Shown: positions 33,507 to 41,549 of the stretch, in pieces | How the letters are laid out: each line of letters begins with the position of its first letter | Numbering within the stretch: position 1 is the first letter of the stretch | Origin: a virus | IMG/VR virus record: IMGVR_UViG_3300024346_007254 | Coordinates: 1 to 64,000 of that record | DNA: 64,000 nucleotides | Strand: one strand, 5' to 3' | The notes under the pieces: generated by a model | Databases searched by the model: none | Told to the model about the DNA's origin: nothing | Seen by the model: only the letters and a program-made list of their open reading frames with translations | Translations under genes and position numbers: made by a program

Positions 33507-34097
33507 ATGTTCGAAATAGTAACAGAATTTGAAAATAAAATTGCTGAGTTCTTTGGTGCGCCGTATGCAGTGTCAACTGATTGCTGTACGCATGCCATAG
33601 AACTGTCTTTATTATACACTAATCCTCGACGTTTGTCTATACCTTATTACAATTACTTATCTATACCTATGACAGCTAAAAAATTAAATTTGAACTGGAC
33701 ATGGCACGATAAGCATTGGGAAGAATATTACAAATTAGAATTTACAAATATCTACGATGCTGCTGTGCTTTGGAAACAGAACAGTTACATCAAAGGATCG
33801 TTTATGTGTTTAAGTTTTCAATACCGAAAGCACCTTAGTCTAGGACGAGGAGGCATGATACTAACTGATGACCGTACTGCATACACAGACTTGATTAAGT
33901 TAGGATATGATGGTAGGACACGAGATAAGCCCTGGGCAGAACAAGAAGTTGATTCACTTGGTTATCACTATTATATGACACCCGAAATTGCACAAACTGG
34001 GTTAGATAAATTGCCCAGTGCAATTGCTTCTACTCCAAAAAAGTGGAGTTGGAAAGACTATCCAGATTTAAGAAATATGCCATTATTCGCCAAATGA
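33507..34097 (+). CDS. Short DegT/DnrJ/EryC1-type aminotransferase
   Basis: 196 residues from the ATG at 33507; the frame from 33450 begins inside the divergent gene. The start 'EFENKIAEFFGAPYAVSTDC' matches the PLP-domain opening of sugar aminotransferases, and 'SFQYRKHLSLGRGGMI' holds the PLP lysine followed by the GRGG turn. About half the usual length (370 or more): the C-terminal domain is missing. It could be a minimal sugar or amino-sugar aminotransferase, or need a host partner. The end overlaps the convergent SGNH-like gene by 15 nt. Confidence 0.68.
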   Translation: MFEIVTEFENKIAEFFGAPYAVSTDCCTHAIELSLLYTNPRRLSIPYYNYLSIPMTAKKLNLNWTWHDKHWEEYYKLEFTNIYDAAVLWKQNSYIKGSFMCLSFQYRKHLSLGRGGMILTDDRTAYTDLIKLGYDGRTRDKPWAEQEVDSLGYHYYMTPEIAQTGLDKLPSAIASTPKKWSWKDYPDLRNMPLFAK

Positions 34098-34856
34098 TCT
34101 AACATTAACAGTTTCAAACACCGTTGGATATTCTTGACTTAAAAGAACATTAATTGCAGGAATCAATTTGTCAAAGTTTTTATTTTTTTGAGCAATAGCT
34201 TTTATGTCATTGTGTATTTTTGTGAATGTTTCTTTAGTTGAATCTTTTATTAGCCTACCTACATCACTGTAAATTGTCTCTGCTATCTCCAAATGTTTTA
34301 GCACGTCGGGATGAAAATCGCCCTCTACAGTACCAAAAGCCGGAGTTTTATGATCTTCGATTTTTAAGAATTTCATCGTAGGAAATGCAGTCGAATATAA
34401 CTGAAACATTTTTTGATTTGGAGTTTTAACAACACGGTCTTCGTCTACAAAGAGTCTAAATCCTGTTGCTTGCCATGATACATTGTAAAGCCTATTAGCA
34501 CAGATTATTGCTGTAGAATTTTTAACAGCATCGTTATCAGAATCCCAATACTTTTTTATAAATCTCTTATCATAGCCAGCACTTCCGGGGTTTAGAACAG
34601 ATCCGTTTGGAAGCCAATTGCCATCTTTTATTCTATCTTCCCTGCTCCAACTGGACCAAAGTATATAAATTTGATCGTCATCTTTAAATTTGTGAATTAG
34701 ATCTGCCTCAAGAAGGCGGTGGAAAATTCCTACGTTTCCTAAACCAGCAAGCGCATAATTACAATACTCAATTCCTTGATCGTATGCAATTATGTCTGCC
34801 CAGGTCGGCCAGCAGTACTGTGTAAAACTGCATCCAAAAGTAAAAATTCTACTCAT
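34083..34856 (-). CDS. SGNH/GDSL hydrolase-like protein
   Basis: 257 residues with 'IFTFGCSFTQY' (GCS block I) at the start, 'NYALAGLGN' as a block II-like Gly/Asn loop, and 'GDFHPDVLKHLE' as the D-x-H block. A strand 'IYILWSSWSRED' lies between. Unlike most starts nearby, it has a proper leader: a TATAAATA box at 34881-34888 and AAGGA ahead of the ATG. It is a single-gene unit. Confidence 0.6.
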   Translation of the reverse strand: MSRIFTFGCSFTQYCWPTWADIIAYDQGIEYCNYALAGLGNVGIFHRLLEADLIHKFKDDDQIYILWSSWSREDRIKDGNWLPNGSVLNPGSAGYDKRFIKKYWDSDNDAVKNSTAIICANRLYNVSWQATGFRLFVDEDRVVKTPNQKMFQLYSTAFPTMKFLKIEDHKTPAFGTVEGDFHPDVLKHLEIAETIYSDVGRLIKDSTKETFTKIHNDIKAIAQKNKNFDKLIPAINVLLSQEYPTVFETVNVRSFGE

Positions 34857-34863
34857 ATCATTC

Positions 34864-34888
34864 CTTAAATATAGTATGAGTATTTATA
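34864..34888. promoter_or_regulatory. Divergent late promoters
   Basis: Minus strand TATAAATA (34888-34881) is a full match and lies 24 nt before the ATG at 34856, with AAGGA between. It is embedded in codons 2-5 of the amidinotransferase gene on the other strand. Plus strand CTTAAATA (34864-34871, one mismatch) lies 4 nt before the amidinotransferase ATG at 34876. Confidence 0.5.
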
Positions 34889-35883
34889 GCACCAATGAGT
34901 GGGATCCACTAAAGAAGGTTGTAGTAGGCGTAGCCGATTATGCACGTATTCCAGAAATGGACAAAAGTTTACGTTGTATCAATTATGCAGACAGAGACAA
35001 TGTAAACGATGTAGTTGCTGGGTTGTATCCCCAACAGGTTGTAGACGAAAGTAATGAAGATCTAGAAACATTTGTTAAGTTTTTAGAAGGAGAAAGTGTT
35101 GAAGTTGTAAGACCTAAGCGCACTCCGGATGTAAAATATTATAACTATTGTCCTAGAGATACTGTGTTTGTACACGGTACTAAAGCACTTGCTGCACCAA
35201 TGGCACTCGAATCAAGAGCCGAAGAGTGGAAATATTTACTGCCAGGTGCAGCACCAATTGAAATCGGTGCAAGGACTAGTAGAGAAGGGTTATATGACGA
35301 GTCATGTGTAGGCAATCCTGATAAACTTGCACTCACTGAGACTTCGCCTTGTTTCGACGCTGCTAATGCTATCAAAGCTAATGATGACGTATTGTACTTG
35401 GTCAGCAATAGTGGCAATAAAGCTGGCGCTACATATTTACAAGATTGGATTAACAAGCCTAGAAACAATTTTGTCGATCCTGGAAATATTAAAGTTCATA
35501 CACTCGAAAATGTTTATAGCTACATGCATATCGATAGCACTATTGCGTTTTTAAGAGAGGGGCTGTTGCTTGCTAATCCAAGTCGTATTAAAGACAAAGA
35601 CATGCTGCCTGCCCCATTTAATAATTGGGATATAATTTGGGCACCCGAACCAGTTGATGCAGGACATTATCCCGGACTGTGTAATAGTAGCATTTGGACA
35701 TGGAACGTAAACTTGTTCAGCGTCAACCCAAACCTAGTCGTGTTAGAGGAACATCAGGTGCCTACGCGCGACGCACTGGAGGCATACGGTATCGAGTGCG
35801 CTATGTTGCCACTAAGACACGCACGCACGTTAGGTGGGTGTTTTCACTGTTGCACGCTAGACCTTGTGCGTAAAGTTTCCTGA
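34876..35883 (+). CDS. Amidinotransferase family protein (glycine/inosamine-phosphate type)
   Basis: 335 residues from the ATG at 34876. The start 'NEWDPLKKVVVGVADYARIP' is the typical opening of glycine- and scyllo-inosamine-type amidinotransferases. 'HIDSTIAFLREGLLLANP' carries the catalytic His and Asp, and the end 'RTLGGCFHCCTLDL' the catalytic Cys (C325; the family's GGGFHC becomes GGCFHC). It would transfer an amidino group from arginine to an amine. It is monocistronic and its 3' end overlaps an SGNH-like gene by 27 nt. The acceptor is unknown; an amino sugar made with the aminotransferase at 33507 is one option. Confidence 0.82.
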   Translation: MSIYSTNEWDPLKKVVVGVADYARIPEMDKSLRCINYADRDNVNDVVAGLYPQQVVDESNEDLETFVKFLEGESVEVVRPKRTPDVKYYNYCPRDTVFVHGTKALAAPMALESRAEEWKYLLPGAAPIEIGARTSREGLYDESCVGNPDKLALTETSPCFDAANAIKANDDVLYLVSNSGNKAGATYLQDWINKPRNNFVDPGNIKVHTLENVYSYMHIDSTIAFLREGLLLANPSRIKDKDMLPAPFNNWDIIWAPEPVDAGHYPGLCNSSIWTWNVNLFSVNPNLVVLEEHQVPTRDALEAYGIECAMLPLRHARTLGGCFHCCTLDLVRKVS

Positions 35884-36645
35884 GTCGATAATTTTAATAA
35901 GCCGTTCGGCAGTATCAGAATGAAAGCCAGGGCCGTCGTGGTCAAAATCACGTGCTCGATCTTTAATGTCCGGACTAACAAACCAAAGCTTGCGAGAACT
36001 AATGATGACCTCTTGTTCAATGTCGTCGTCCCAGGTCCAGTTAAATACCGGAACGCCTAGCGATTCCCAAATGTTATTGAAATTTTCAAACCAGATAAAG
36101 TTGTTAAAACTCATTTCAGCAGTATCGACTATATATCGTTTACCCCACCATCTTCCGTCATGCGTTGGAGTTTCGGACATATCATTAAATTCTAAAAACT
36201 TTTGTTCAGTAGAAGCAAACATTTTTCTTGATTTTTGAGGCCACTGTACTATAACTAACTTTGGCAAGGGTAACTTATTAGTTTTCCATAAGGTAGTATT
36301 GTAGTATTGTATATCCATTCCAGTAGCACCTTTGGCGCAATTATATAAATCAAGATTTAGATGAGTTTTTAGAGTGTGGTTCCAAATTTGATCTTCGCAA
36401 AGTCCTATGCCTTCGGTATAACTGCATCCAAAAGTTAAAAGAAAATCGTCATTAAGATCCTCGATGTTTTTTGTTCTATGCCCATATTTGTTAAATTTGT
36501 ATTCAATCTCATATTCAAATTGTTTTTGAAATTCGAGAGGTTGTTTTAAAAACTTTTTCTCAGAATCAGCACTATACCATTTTAAGGTTTGGTTTGCACG
36601 ATCCGTGTCGCACAGTAAAGGTTTATCGCGATACCATTGTAGCAT
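35857..36645 (-). CDS. SGNH/GDSL hydrolase-like protein
   Basis: 262 residues from the ATG at 36645 (AGGAAC Shine-Dalgarno site upstream). The 342-residue frame from 36885 includes 80 residues antisense to the divergent gene and is rejected. 'FLLTFGCSYTEGIG' is block I, 'YNCAKGATGMD' a block II-like loop, 'VIVQWPQKSRKM' a strand, and 'DHDGPGFHSDTAERLIKII' the D-x-H region. The N-terminus 'WYRDKPLLCDTDRANQTLKW' is extra relative to the other copies. Confidence 0.6.
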   Translation of the reverse strand: MLQWYRDKPLLCDTDRANQTLKWYSADSEKKFLKQPLEFQKQFEYEIEYKFNKYGHRTKNIEDLNDDFLLTFGCSYTEGIGLCEDQIWNHTLKTHLNLDLYNCAKGATGMDIQYYNTTLWKTNKLPLPKLVIVQWPQKSRKMFASTEQKFLEFNDMSETPTHDGRWWGKRYIVDTAEMSFNNFIWFENFNNIWESLGVPVFNWTWDDDIEQEVIISSRKLWFVSPDIKDRARDFDHDGPGFHSDTAERLIKIIDSGNFTHKV

Positions 36646-36655
36646 TTTAGTTCCT

Positions 36656-36676
36656 AATAAATATATTGTATTTACA
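36656..36676. promoter_or_regulatory. Divergent late promoters
   Basis: Plus strand AATAAATA (36656-36663, full match) precedes the glycosyltransferase-like gene. Minus strand TGTAAATA (36676-36669, one mismatch) lies 23 nt before the ATG at 36645. Confidence 0.48.
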
Positions 36677-38050
36677 TTGGAGTTGATAGATTTGTTTTCA
36701 GAATGGTTTGGCGGAATATTTTTTCGTGCTAGGGGAAAACTATCCCCTAAGTTAGTTTTACAGGATGGCACTCTAATCGTAAATCCTGATGTACAAAAGT
36801 ACGATGTCTTAAGAGAATTGCTTGAGGAATCGCAGTTAAAGTTCGAAGACCGCCCGATGATATTGTATAACGGTACGCATAACATTCATCACCTAGACAA
36901 GTTGTTTGTTACAGATCATTATCGCAAAGTATTACAAAATAATCAAGTTGCTGTGTACTTTTTTGAACCATTAACACACTACGATCCTAGTGACGGGTCG
37001 CATCCGCACATTATAAAAATTGATAATGCAGATAACGAGATCGAGCAGGTAAGATGTCACGAACTTGATAGTTTACAGGAATGGGCAACTGCCAACGAGA
37101 TTAACGATATATGTGTTTATTGTACTGATTACAAATCATGGGAATATTATCAACCCTTGTACCCAAAACTAAAGCTATTTTCATTTGATCTGTTTGTTTC
37201 TTGGTATGTTGATCGTGCTACATTATTTGAAAAAAGACATCCATCTGGGCCATTGCCACAAAAACTATATGCTGATAAAATTATAAAAAAATTCTGGTCA
37301 GGTGCTTGGCGATACGAACCTTATAGAAACTTTATATCAGCATACTTAGCCGGGCGTGGAATTGCACAGGAAAGCCACGTGAGTTTTTATTTTAAGGTTC
37401 CAAATCGTGAATTGAGAGATAGGCTTTGGTTTGACTGGGAAACGTTTCATAAAAAGCATCCTATGGTTGCAAATACTGTTATGCAAGGAAATCAGATATT
37501 GCAAGAAATTGTTCCATTGTCAATTGAAGTTGAAAACCCAAAAGCTCTAGACGAAAGTAGAAACGATCCTGAAATTTGCACCAATGGAGAATTTAATATA
37601 AGAGGAGATCAAAATCCGGTTAAGTCATATAAAGAATCGTTTTGTGTTATTATACAAGAATCAAGGTTTAGTCAGCCATGGCCAAATATTAGTGAAAAAA
37701 CTCTCAATGCAATAATCAATCAACGACCTTTTATTATGTGCGGGCCGCCGGGCACGTTGCATATGCTAAGAGAAATGGGGTTTCAAACATTTGACGGTTA
37801 CTGGCCAGAAGATTATGATGAGATTGTATCAAATCAAGATCGATTAGCAAGAATATGCGAAGTTATTGATTACGTTAATTCTTTTAGTATTGATGATTTA
37901 AAACAAGTATACGGTAATATGCAGTCTATTTTGTTTCATAATAACGAAAAGATTAAAGACGTAAATAATTTTTATTTTAATCTAAATGACAACCTTAAGA
38001 GAAATTTTCAAGATATAAAAGATCAGCCCAATAATCGTGGGCTGCTTTAG
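36677..38050 (+). CDS. Glycosyltransferase-like protein (SEKT...RPF type)
   Basis: About 457 residues if translation begins at the TTG at 36677 (LELIDLF...). No in-frame ATG exists between the divergent gene's start and this point, and a GTG at 36605 lies inside that gene, so the start is uncertain. The C-terminal domain has 'ISEKTLNAIINQRPFIMCGP' and 'LREMGFQTFDGYWPEDYD', shared with the protein at 32425. The N-terminal half (LYNGTHNIHHLDKLF and following) is unrecognised. The 3' end overlaps the convergent SGNH-like gene by 56 nt, the largest such overlap in the window. Confidence 0.52.
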   Translation: MELIDLFSEWFGGIFFRARGKLSPKLVLQDGTLIVNPDVQKYDVLRELLEESQLKFEDRPMILYNGTHNIHHLDKLFVTDHYRKVLQNNQVAVYFFEPLTHYDPSDGSHPHIIKIDNADNEIEQVRCHELDSLQEWATANEINDICVYCTDYKSWEYYQPLYPKLKLFSFDLFVSWYVDRATLFEKRHPSGPLPQKLYADKIIKKFWSGAWRYEPYRNFISAYLAGRGIAQESHVSFYFKVPNRELRDRLWFDWETFHKKHPMVANTVMQGNQILQEIVPLSIEVENPKALDESRNDPEICTNGEFNIRGDQNPVKSYKESFCVIIQESRFSQPWPNISEKTLNAIINQRPFIMCGPPGTLHMLREMGFQTFDGYWPEDYDEIVSNQDRLARICEVIDYVNSFSIDDLKQVYGNMQSILFHNNEKIKDVNNFYFNLNDNLKRNFQDIKDQPNNRGLL

Positions 38051-38762
38051 TATGGTGCCAATATTCTTGTCCGTCGACACTAAACCCCTGATCCAAGCAA
38101 TGTTCAAAGAATGATAACTTACTATTGTTGTATCCAATAAATCTTTCTTTAATAATCTTATTCTGATAATATTCATAACGAGCACCGGTTGCACACGATT
38201 GAAATGCATTTTTAAAAATAAAAGGAAATCTGTTTGCTTCAAGTATTGTTTGCAAATTAATGATATTTAAATATCGATTAACTTCCCAATGCTCATTACT
38301 AATAAACATCGACTTCGATAATGTTTTAGCATTCCTTCTTAAATTGCTTGGAAAAACAGGAGCATAATGGTCCGGATGTATGTGTCCAACATTTCTGTCC
38401 GCTACATAAGGAAGAAATTGCCAATAGTTGTCAGTTTTAGAATGATCAAAAAATATTTCAGATCTACTGCTTCCTGTCCAGTGTATTAAGTATAAAGTAC
38501 GCTTGGCCATTGCGGCATGATCTAACATCCACATTGACGTAGTACGATTTATATAATCATTACTTGCACCCGGGAGTGCAAGGTTAGTGTATACAACACC
38601 TAGTTTTCTAGCTAACTGTGCTCCAAAGCAATTGTCGCGATTATAGTTGCCTTCGCCAATGCCCGAGCCTTCAATTTCGCTGCCGGCGGTATGGCTACAT
38701 CCATTAATTAAAATATGCTCAAAGTCATATTTTTTCTTTCGGAATGATAATATCTGTGCCAC
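37995..38762 (-). CDS. SGNH/GDSL hydrolase-like protein
   Basis: 255 residues. 'ILINGCSHTAGSEIEGSG' is block I, here with GCSH, 'NLALPGASNDYI' is a clear block II, and 'LYLIHWTGSSRSE' follows. The C-terminal 'YWHHTKAAHDYWADLL' would carry the catalytic His. It is the last gene of the eleven-gene minus operon and overlaps the rSAM gene upstream by 38 nt. The upstream residues before GCS are longer than in its relatives. Confidence 0.6.
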   Translation of the reverse strand: MAQILSFRKKKYDFEHILINGCSHTAGSEIEGSGIGEGNYNRDNCFGAQLARKLGVVYTNLALPGASNDYINRTTSMWMLDHAAMAKRTLYLIHWTGSSRSEIFFDHSKTDNYWQFLPYVADRNVGHIHPDHYAPVFPSNLRRNAKTLSKSMFISNEHWEVNRYLNIINLQTILEANRFPFIFKNAFQSCATGARYEYYQNKIIKERFIGYNNSKLSFFEHCLDQGFSVDGQEYWHHTKAAHDYWADLLYLENFS

Positions 38763-39690
38763 AGTGACAATGCTCCTTACTACAAATTACAGGCTTAAGA
38801 TTAAGTTTTAGATCTTTGTCTAAAATGTTTCCGTGTCTATTTCCAACTCCGCAACTAGCACTGCTTATTTGTCCAATTGGGTTGATGAACAAAGCGTCAT
38901 CAACTGAACACTTCCATCCTTTAAAAAAATTCTGTCTTGCTGCTATTATTTCATTACTATTTACCGGACGAGTTGTACCGTTATTATAATGTGCAATACT
39001 GATTGCTTTATTAGTTCTATGCGGCTTGGGTATACGCATTACTGTTTCAAATTGTGCTTCTGCAAGAAACTTTTCTTTAGCAGGATCTTTGTATTTCCAT
39101 GGACCTGCATTAACGCTCATTTCATCAAACAAAGGTGTCCATTCTAAATTGTAGTTTGGTACTTCTTGTCTTACACGTTCGCCAAAATCAACTACCTCCC
39201 AAAAACGCTCTTCGTGCATTAACATTTTTGTGCATAGATAATCTACCTTATCGCATAAAAATTGTGCATTTTCAATGTATCTATCTTTTTTACAAAACTC
39301 AACGTGAAAGCTTGCTACAATATCATCAAACAAATGATAGTGCTGTTCCCAATATTTTAGTGGTCTTGACAAATTGGTATTAATTGCTACTGTTAACTTG
39401 TCGCCCATTTGTTCTTTTAAATATTCAGTGAGTGGAATAAAGTTTTCCCAATATGCAGGTTCGCCGCCACTAAGAAAAATCTTAAAATATCGATACCCCC
39501 TGTCCTCGTATTGACGGAATATATCCATTACATTTTTCTTGTATAAATCTAGGTTGCCGTTGTTTTTGCTGTCGCCTGCCCAATTGCCTGGATTGCAATA
39601 ACTGCATTGAAAATTGCAGAAGTTATTCACTTGCCATGTTATGCTAAGGTACGGTTCGGCCATTGGAGTTATTTTAGTTAGTTTATTCAT
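38725..39690 (-). CDS. Radical SAM protein, type C (compact)
   Basis: 321 residues with C25, C29, C32 (CNFQCSYC), 'LSGGEPAYW' and the tail cysteines C261, C280, C303, C308 and C310. 'GWKC', 'HGNI' and CxxxxCHC match the tail of the protein at 25892. It overlaps SGNH-like genes on both sides (38 and 8 nt), so it is sandwiched between two hydrolase-like genes. Confidence 0.88.
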   Translation of the reverse strand: MNKLTKITPMAEPYLSITWQVNNFCNFQCSYCNPGNWAGDSKNNGNLDLYKKNVMDIFRQYEDRGYRYFKIFLSGGEPAYWENFIPLTEYLKEQMGDKLTVAINTNLSRPLKYWEQHYHLFDDIVASFHVEFCKKDRYIENAQFLCDKVDYLCTKMLMHEERFWEVVDFGERVRQEVPNYNLEWTPLFDEMSVNAGPWKYKDPAKEKFLAEAQFETVMRIPKPHRTNKAISIAHYNNGTTRPVNSNEIIAARQNFFKGWKCSVDDALFINPIGQISSASCGVGNRHGNILDKDLKLNLKPVICSKEHCHCGTDIIIPKEKI

Positions 39691-40273
39691 TTATTAATTT
39701 AAACAATCTTTTTGCAAATATATCATGGGTTCTTTTATTAGGGTGTCCATCTTTTAACGCTTTGTAATAACCAAATTTTTTAAAAACAATATCTATATTT
39801 ACATTGTTCCAGCTTGGTGGATTTTTAATTATTAATTTATTATATGTATGCAAACTATTAATTGTTTGGCTAACTCTATTTTTTAAAAAGTAATTAGCTA
39901 AGTTAGCATTCATAAAAAAATCTAAACAATCATCGTAGTCGTTTTGATACTTAGCAAAAAACCTCTGCCATACTTCTTCTTCTTGCCAGGAAGCTAGTTG
40001 TTCCCAATAGCGTCCATTCCAGACTCCTCTACGAGAAGGAATGGACCAATTTATTACAACAATGTCTGTTTTTCTAAACTCTGTTTCAAGTACTGTTGCT
40101 GTTATTTGCTTAGAAGATGCTCCGGTATCGGACCTATTAAGTTCTTCTCTTCCAAGCATATTTGATAACGTAGTAGAGAATCCAAGCTTGCTAGGAGGAT
40201 CATTGACTGTTAAGCAGTCATCTAATTCTAATCCATATACGTGACTGCATCCAAATGTAACTAATCTAGGCAT
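39683..40273 (-). CDS. Short SGNH/GDSL hydrolase-like protein
   Basis: 196 residues, the shortest of the five. 'RLVTFGCSHVYGLELDD' is block I, 'RSDTGASSKQI' the block II loop, 'IVVINWSIPSRRG' a strand and 'LKDGHPNKRTHDIFAKRL' the D-x-H block. The 8-nt overlap with the type-A rSAM gene upstream is the same kind of junction used by the next three upstream pairs. Confidence 0.6.
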   Translation of the reverse strand: MPRLVTFGCSHVYGLELDDCLTVNDPPSKLGFSTTLSNMLGREELNRSDTGASSKQITATVLETEFRKTDIVVINWSIPSRRGVWNGRYWEQLASWQEEEVWQRFFAKYQNDYDDCLDFFMNANLANYFLKNRVSQTINSLHTYNKLIIKNPPSWNNVNIDIVFKKFGYYKALKDGHPNKRTHDIFAKRLFKLINE

Positions 40274-41549
40274 ATTTGCGTAACCAAGTCATTTCCGGAT
40301 AAACGGACCAAAAGTCCTCTTTACGATGAATGTCCAATCTATGATTATTATCAAAAAACTGCTTGAGTTTGGCCTCATCTAATTTGCCAGTATTCATAAA
40401 TTGTATAACGCTATCAATTTTTCCAATTACATCCTTAATTACTTCCGGACGTGCTTCTGCACGTTCTTTAATCTTGTCAAATGCCCATGCTTTATAATCG
40501 ATATATTTTGATCTTAATTCTATTTTAATATCTTCCGGTATGTTATCAATTCGCATAAAATCAGGATCGGTAAGGATATTCAGTCTACAATTTTCAATAT
40601 CTACTAACCCACGTTCTACCCAATCCATATGAAAATCTGGCCAATTCCATGCATTGTATAAACTAATAGTCGGCGTTAATTCAAAGTGTACATGAGGCAC
40701 TTTCTCAAGCATTTCAATTCTGTTACGTTCAATTTGATTCCAGTCGGTGCCATTCCTGCTGTATTCAGCTCTTGTTCCATTGGAATCAAGACTACCGCTA
40801 ACTTGGATATCTTCAAATTCTTTCCAGTATTCGATTATTGACTTTTGTTTGTATTTAAAGTTACTAAAATTAGTAGTGTAACGTAACCGCACATCTTTTT
40901 TACCAGTTTCAATCCAATAATCAAGTATTTTGTAATGCTCGTCTGTAATAAGTGCTTCGCCGCCTGCCCAATACACTTCTTCGACATCGGGCAAATATTT
41001 TTGCAGATCTTCCCAAAAGTTGTTTTCTTTTGCAATATTAACTACAATCTTGCCATCGTTTTTTAACATACGAGCAAGTTCGTGTTCGCCGTACAAGTCT
41101 TTAAATTCTTTAGCATGTTGACTGCTAAGTTCTGGACCACAAGTATGACATTTCATGTTGCAAATATTTGAGAAGCGTATGTCTAAGTATGCCATGCGCA
41201 AATTATCAATACTTCCGTCGGCATTTGTATTTTCAACTAGATCAAAGTGTTTGTCACCAAACCATTGATTATGATTCTTGCGCAACGTCCAAGTATTTGA
41301 TCGATTTTCTAGTTCGTAGCAACGTTTGCATACATCACGCTTTTCTCCGTTAAGCATTGCTAGTCGAAGATCCTTGTATTCGTCACTATTCCATACTTCA
41401 GCAATGCTTTTATTTTTTACATTGCCAAACGGCTTATCCGAATCAGCAATACAACAAGGCATTGCATTGCCGTTTGGCCAAACGTGCATGTGAACCCACG
41501 GTAAAATGCAGAATGCTTTATTCTGTGTTAATAACTCTTTTTTATCCAT
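40266..41549 (-). CDS. Radical SAM protein with N-terminal SPASM/Twitch-like domain (type A)
   Basis: 427 residues. The N-terminal domain shows the SPASM layout well: C14 (FCILPW), 'PNGNAMPCC' (C32/C33), 'FGNVKNKSIAEVWNSDEY' and C74/C77 (CKRCY). The radical motif is C130, C134, C137 (CNMKCHTC). GGEA replaces GGEP. With the next gene upstream it forms a close pair (both start MDKK-x-LLT, and share 'DIRFSNICNMKC' or a near copy). Confidence 0.88.
   Translation of the reverse strand: MDKKELLTQNKAFCILPWVHMHVWPNGNAMPCCIADSDKPFGNVKNKSIAEVWNSDEYKDLRLAMLNGEKRDVCKRCYELENRSNTWTLRKNHNQWFGDKHFDLVENTNADGSIDNLRMAYLDIRFSNICNMKCHTCGPELSSQHAKEFKDLYGEHELARMLKNDGKIVVNIAKENNFWEDLQKYLPDVEEVYWAGGEALITDEHYKILDYWIETGKKDVRLRYTTNFSNFKYKQKSIIEYWKEFEDIQVSGSLDSNGTRAEYSRNGTDWNQIERNRIEMLEKVPHVHFELTPTISLYNAWNWPDFHMDWVERGLVDIENCRLNILTDPDFMRIDNIPEDIKIELRSKYIDYKAWAFDKIKERAEARPEVIKDVIGKIDSVIQFMNTGKLDEAKLKQFFDNNHRLDIHRKEDFWSVYPEMTWLRKYA

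Noticed and set aside
36645-36885. N-terminal 80-residue extension of the SGNH-like protein
   Set aside because: It is antisense to the divergent glycosyltransferase-like gene and lies upstream of a good AGGAA site and ATG at 36645.
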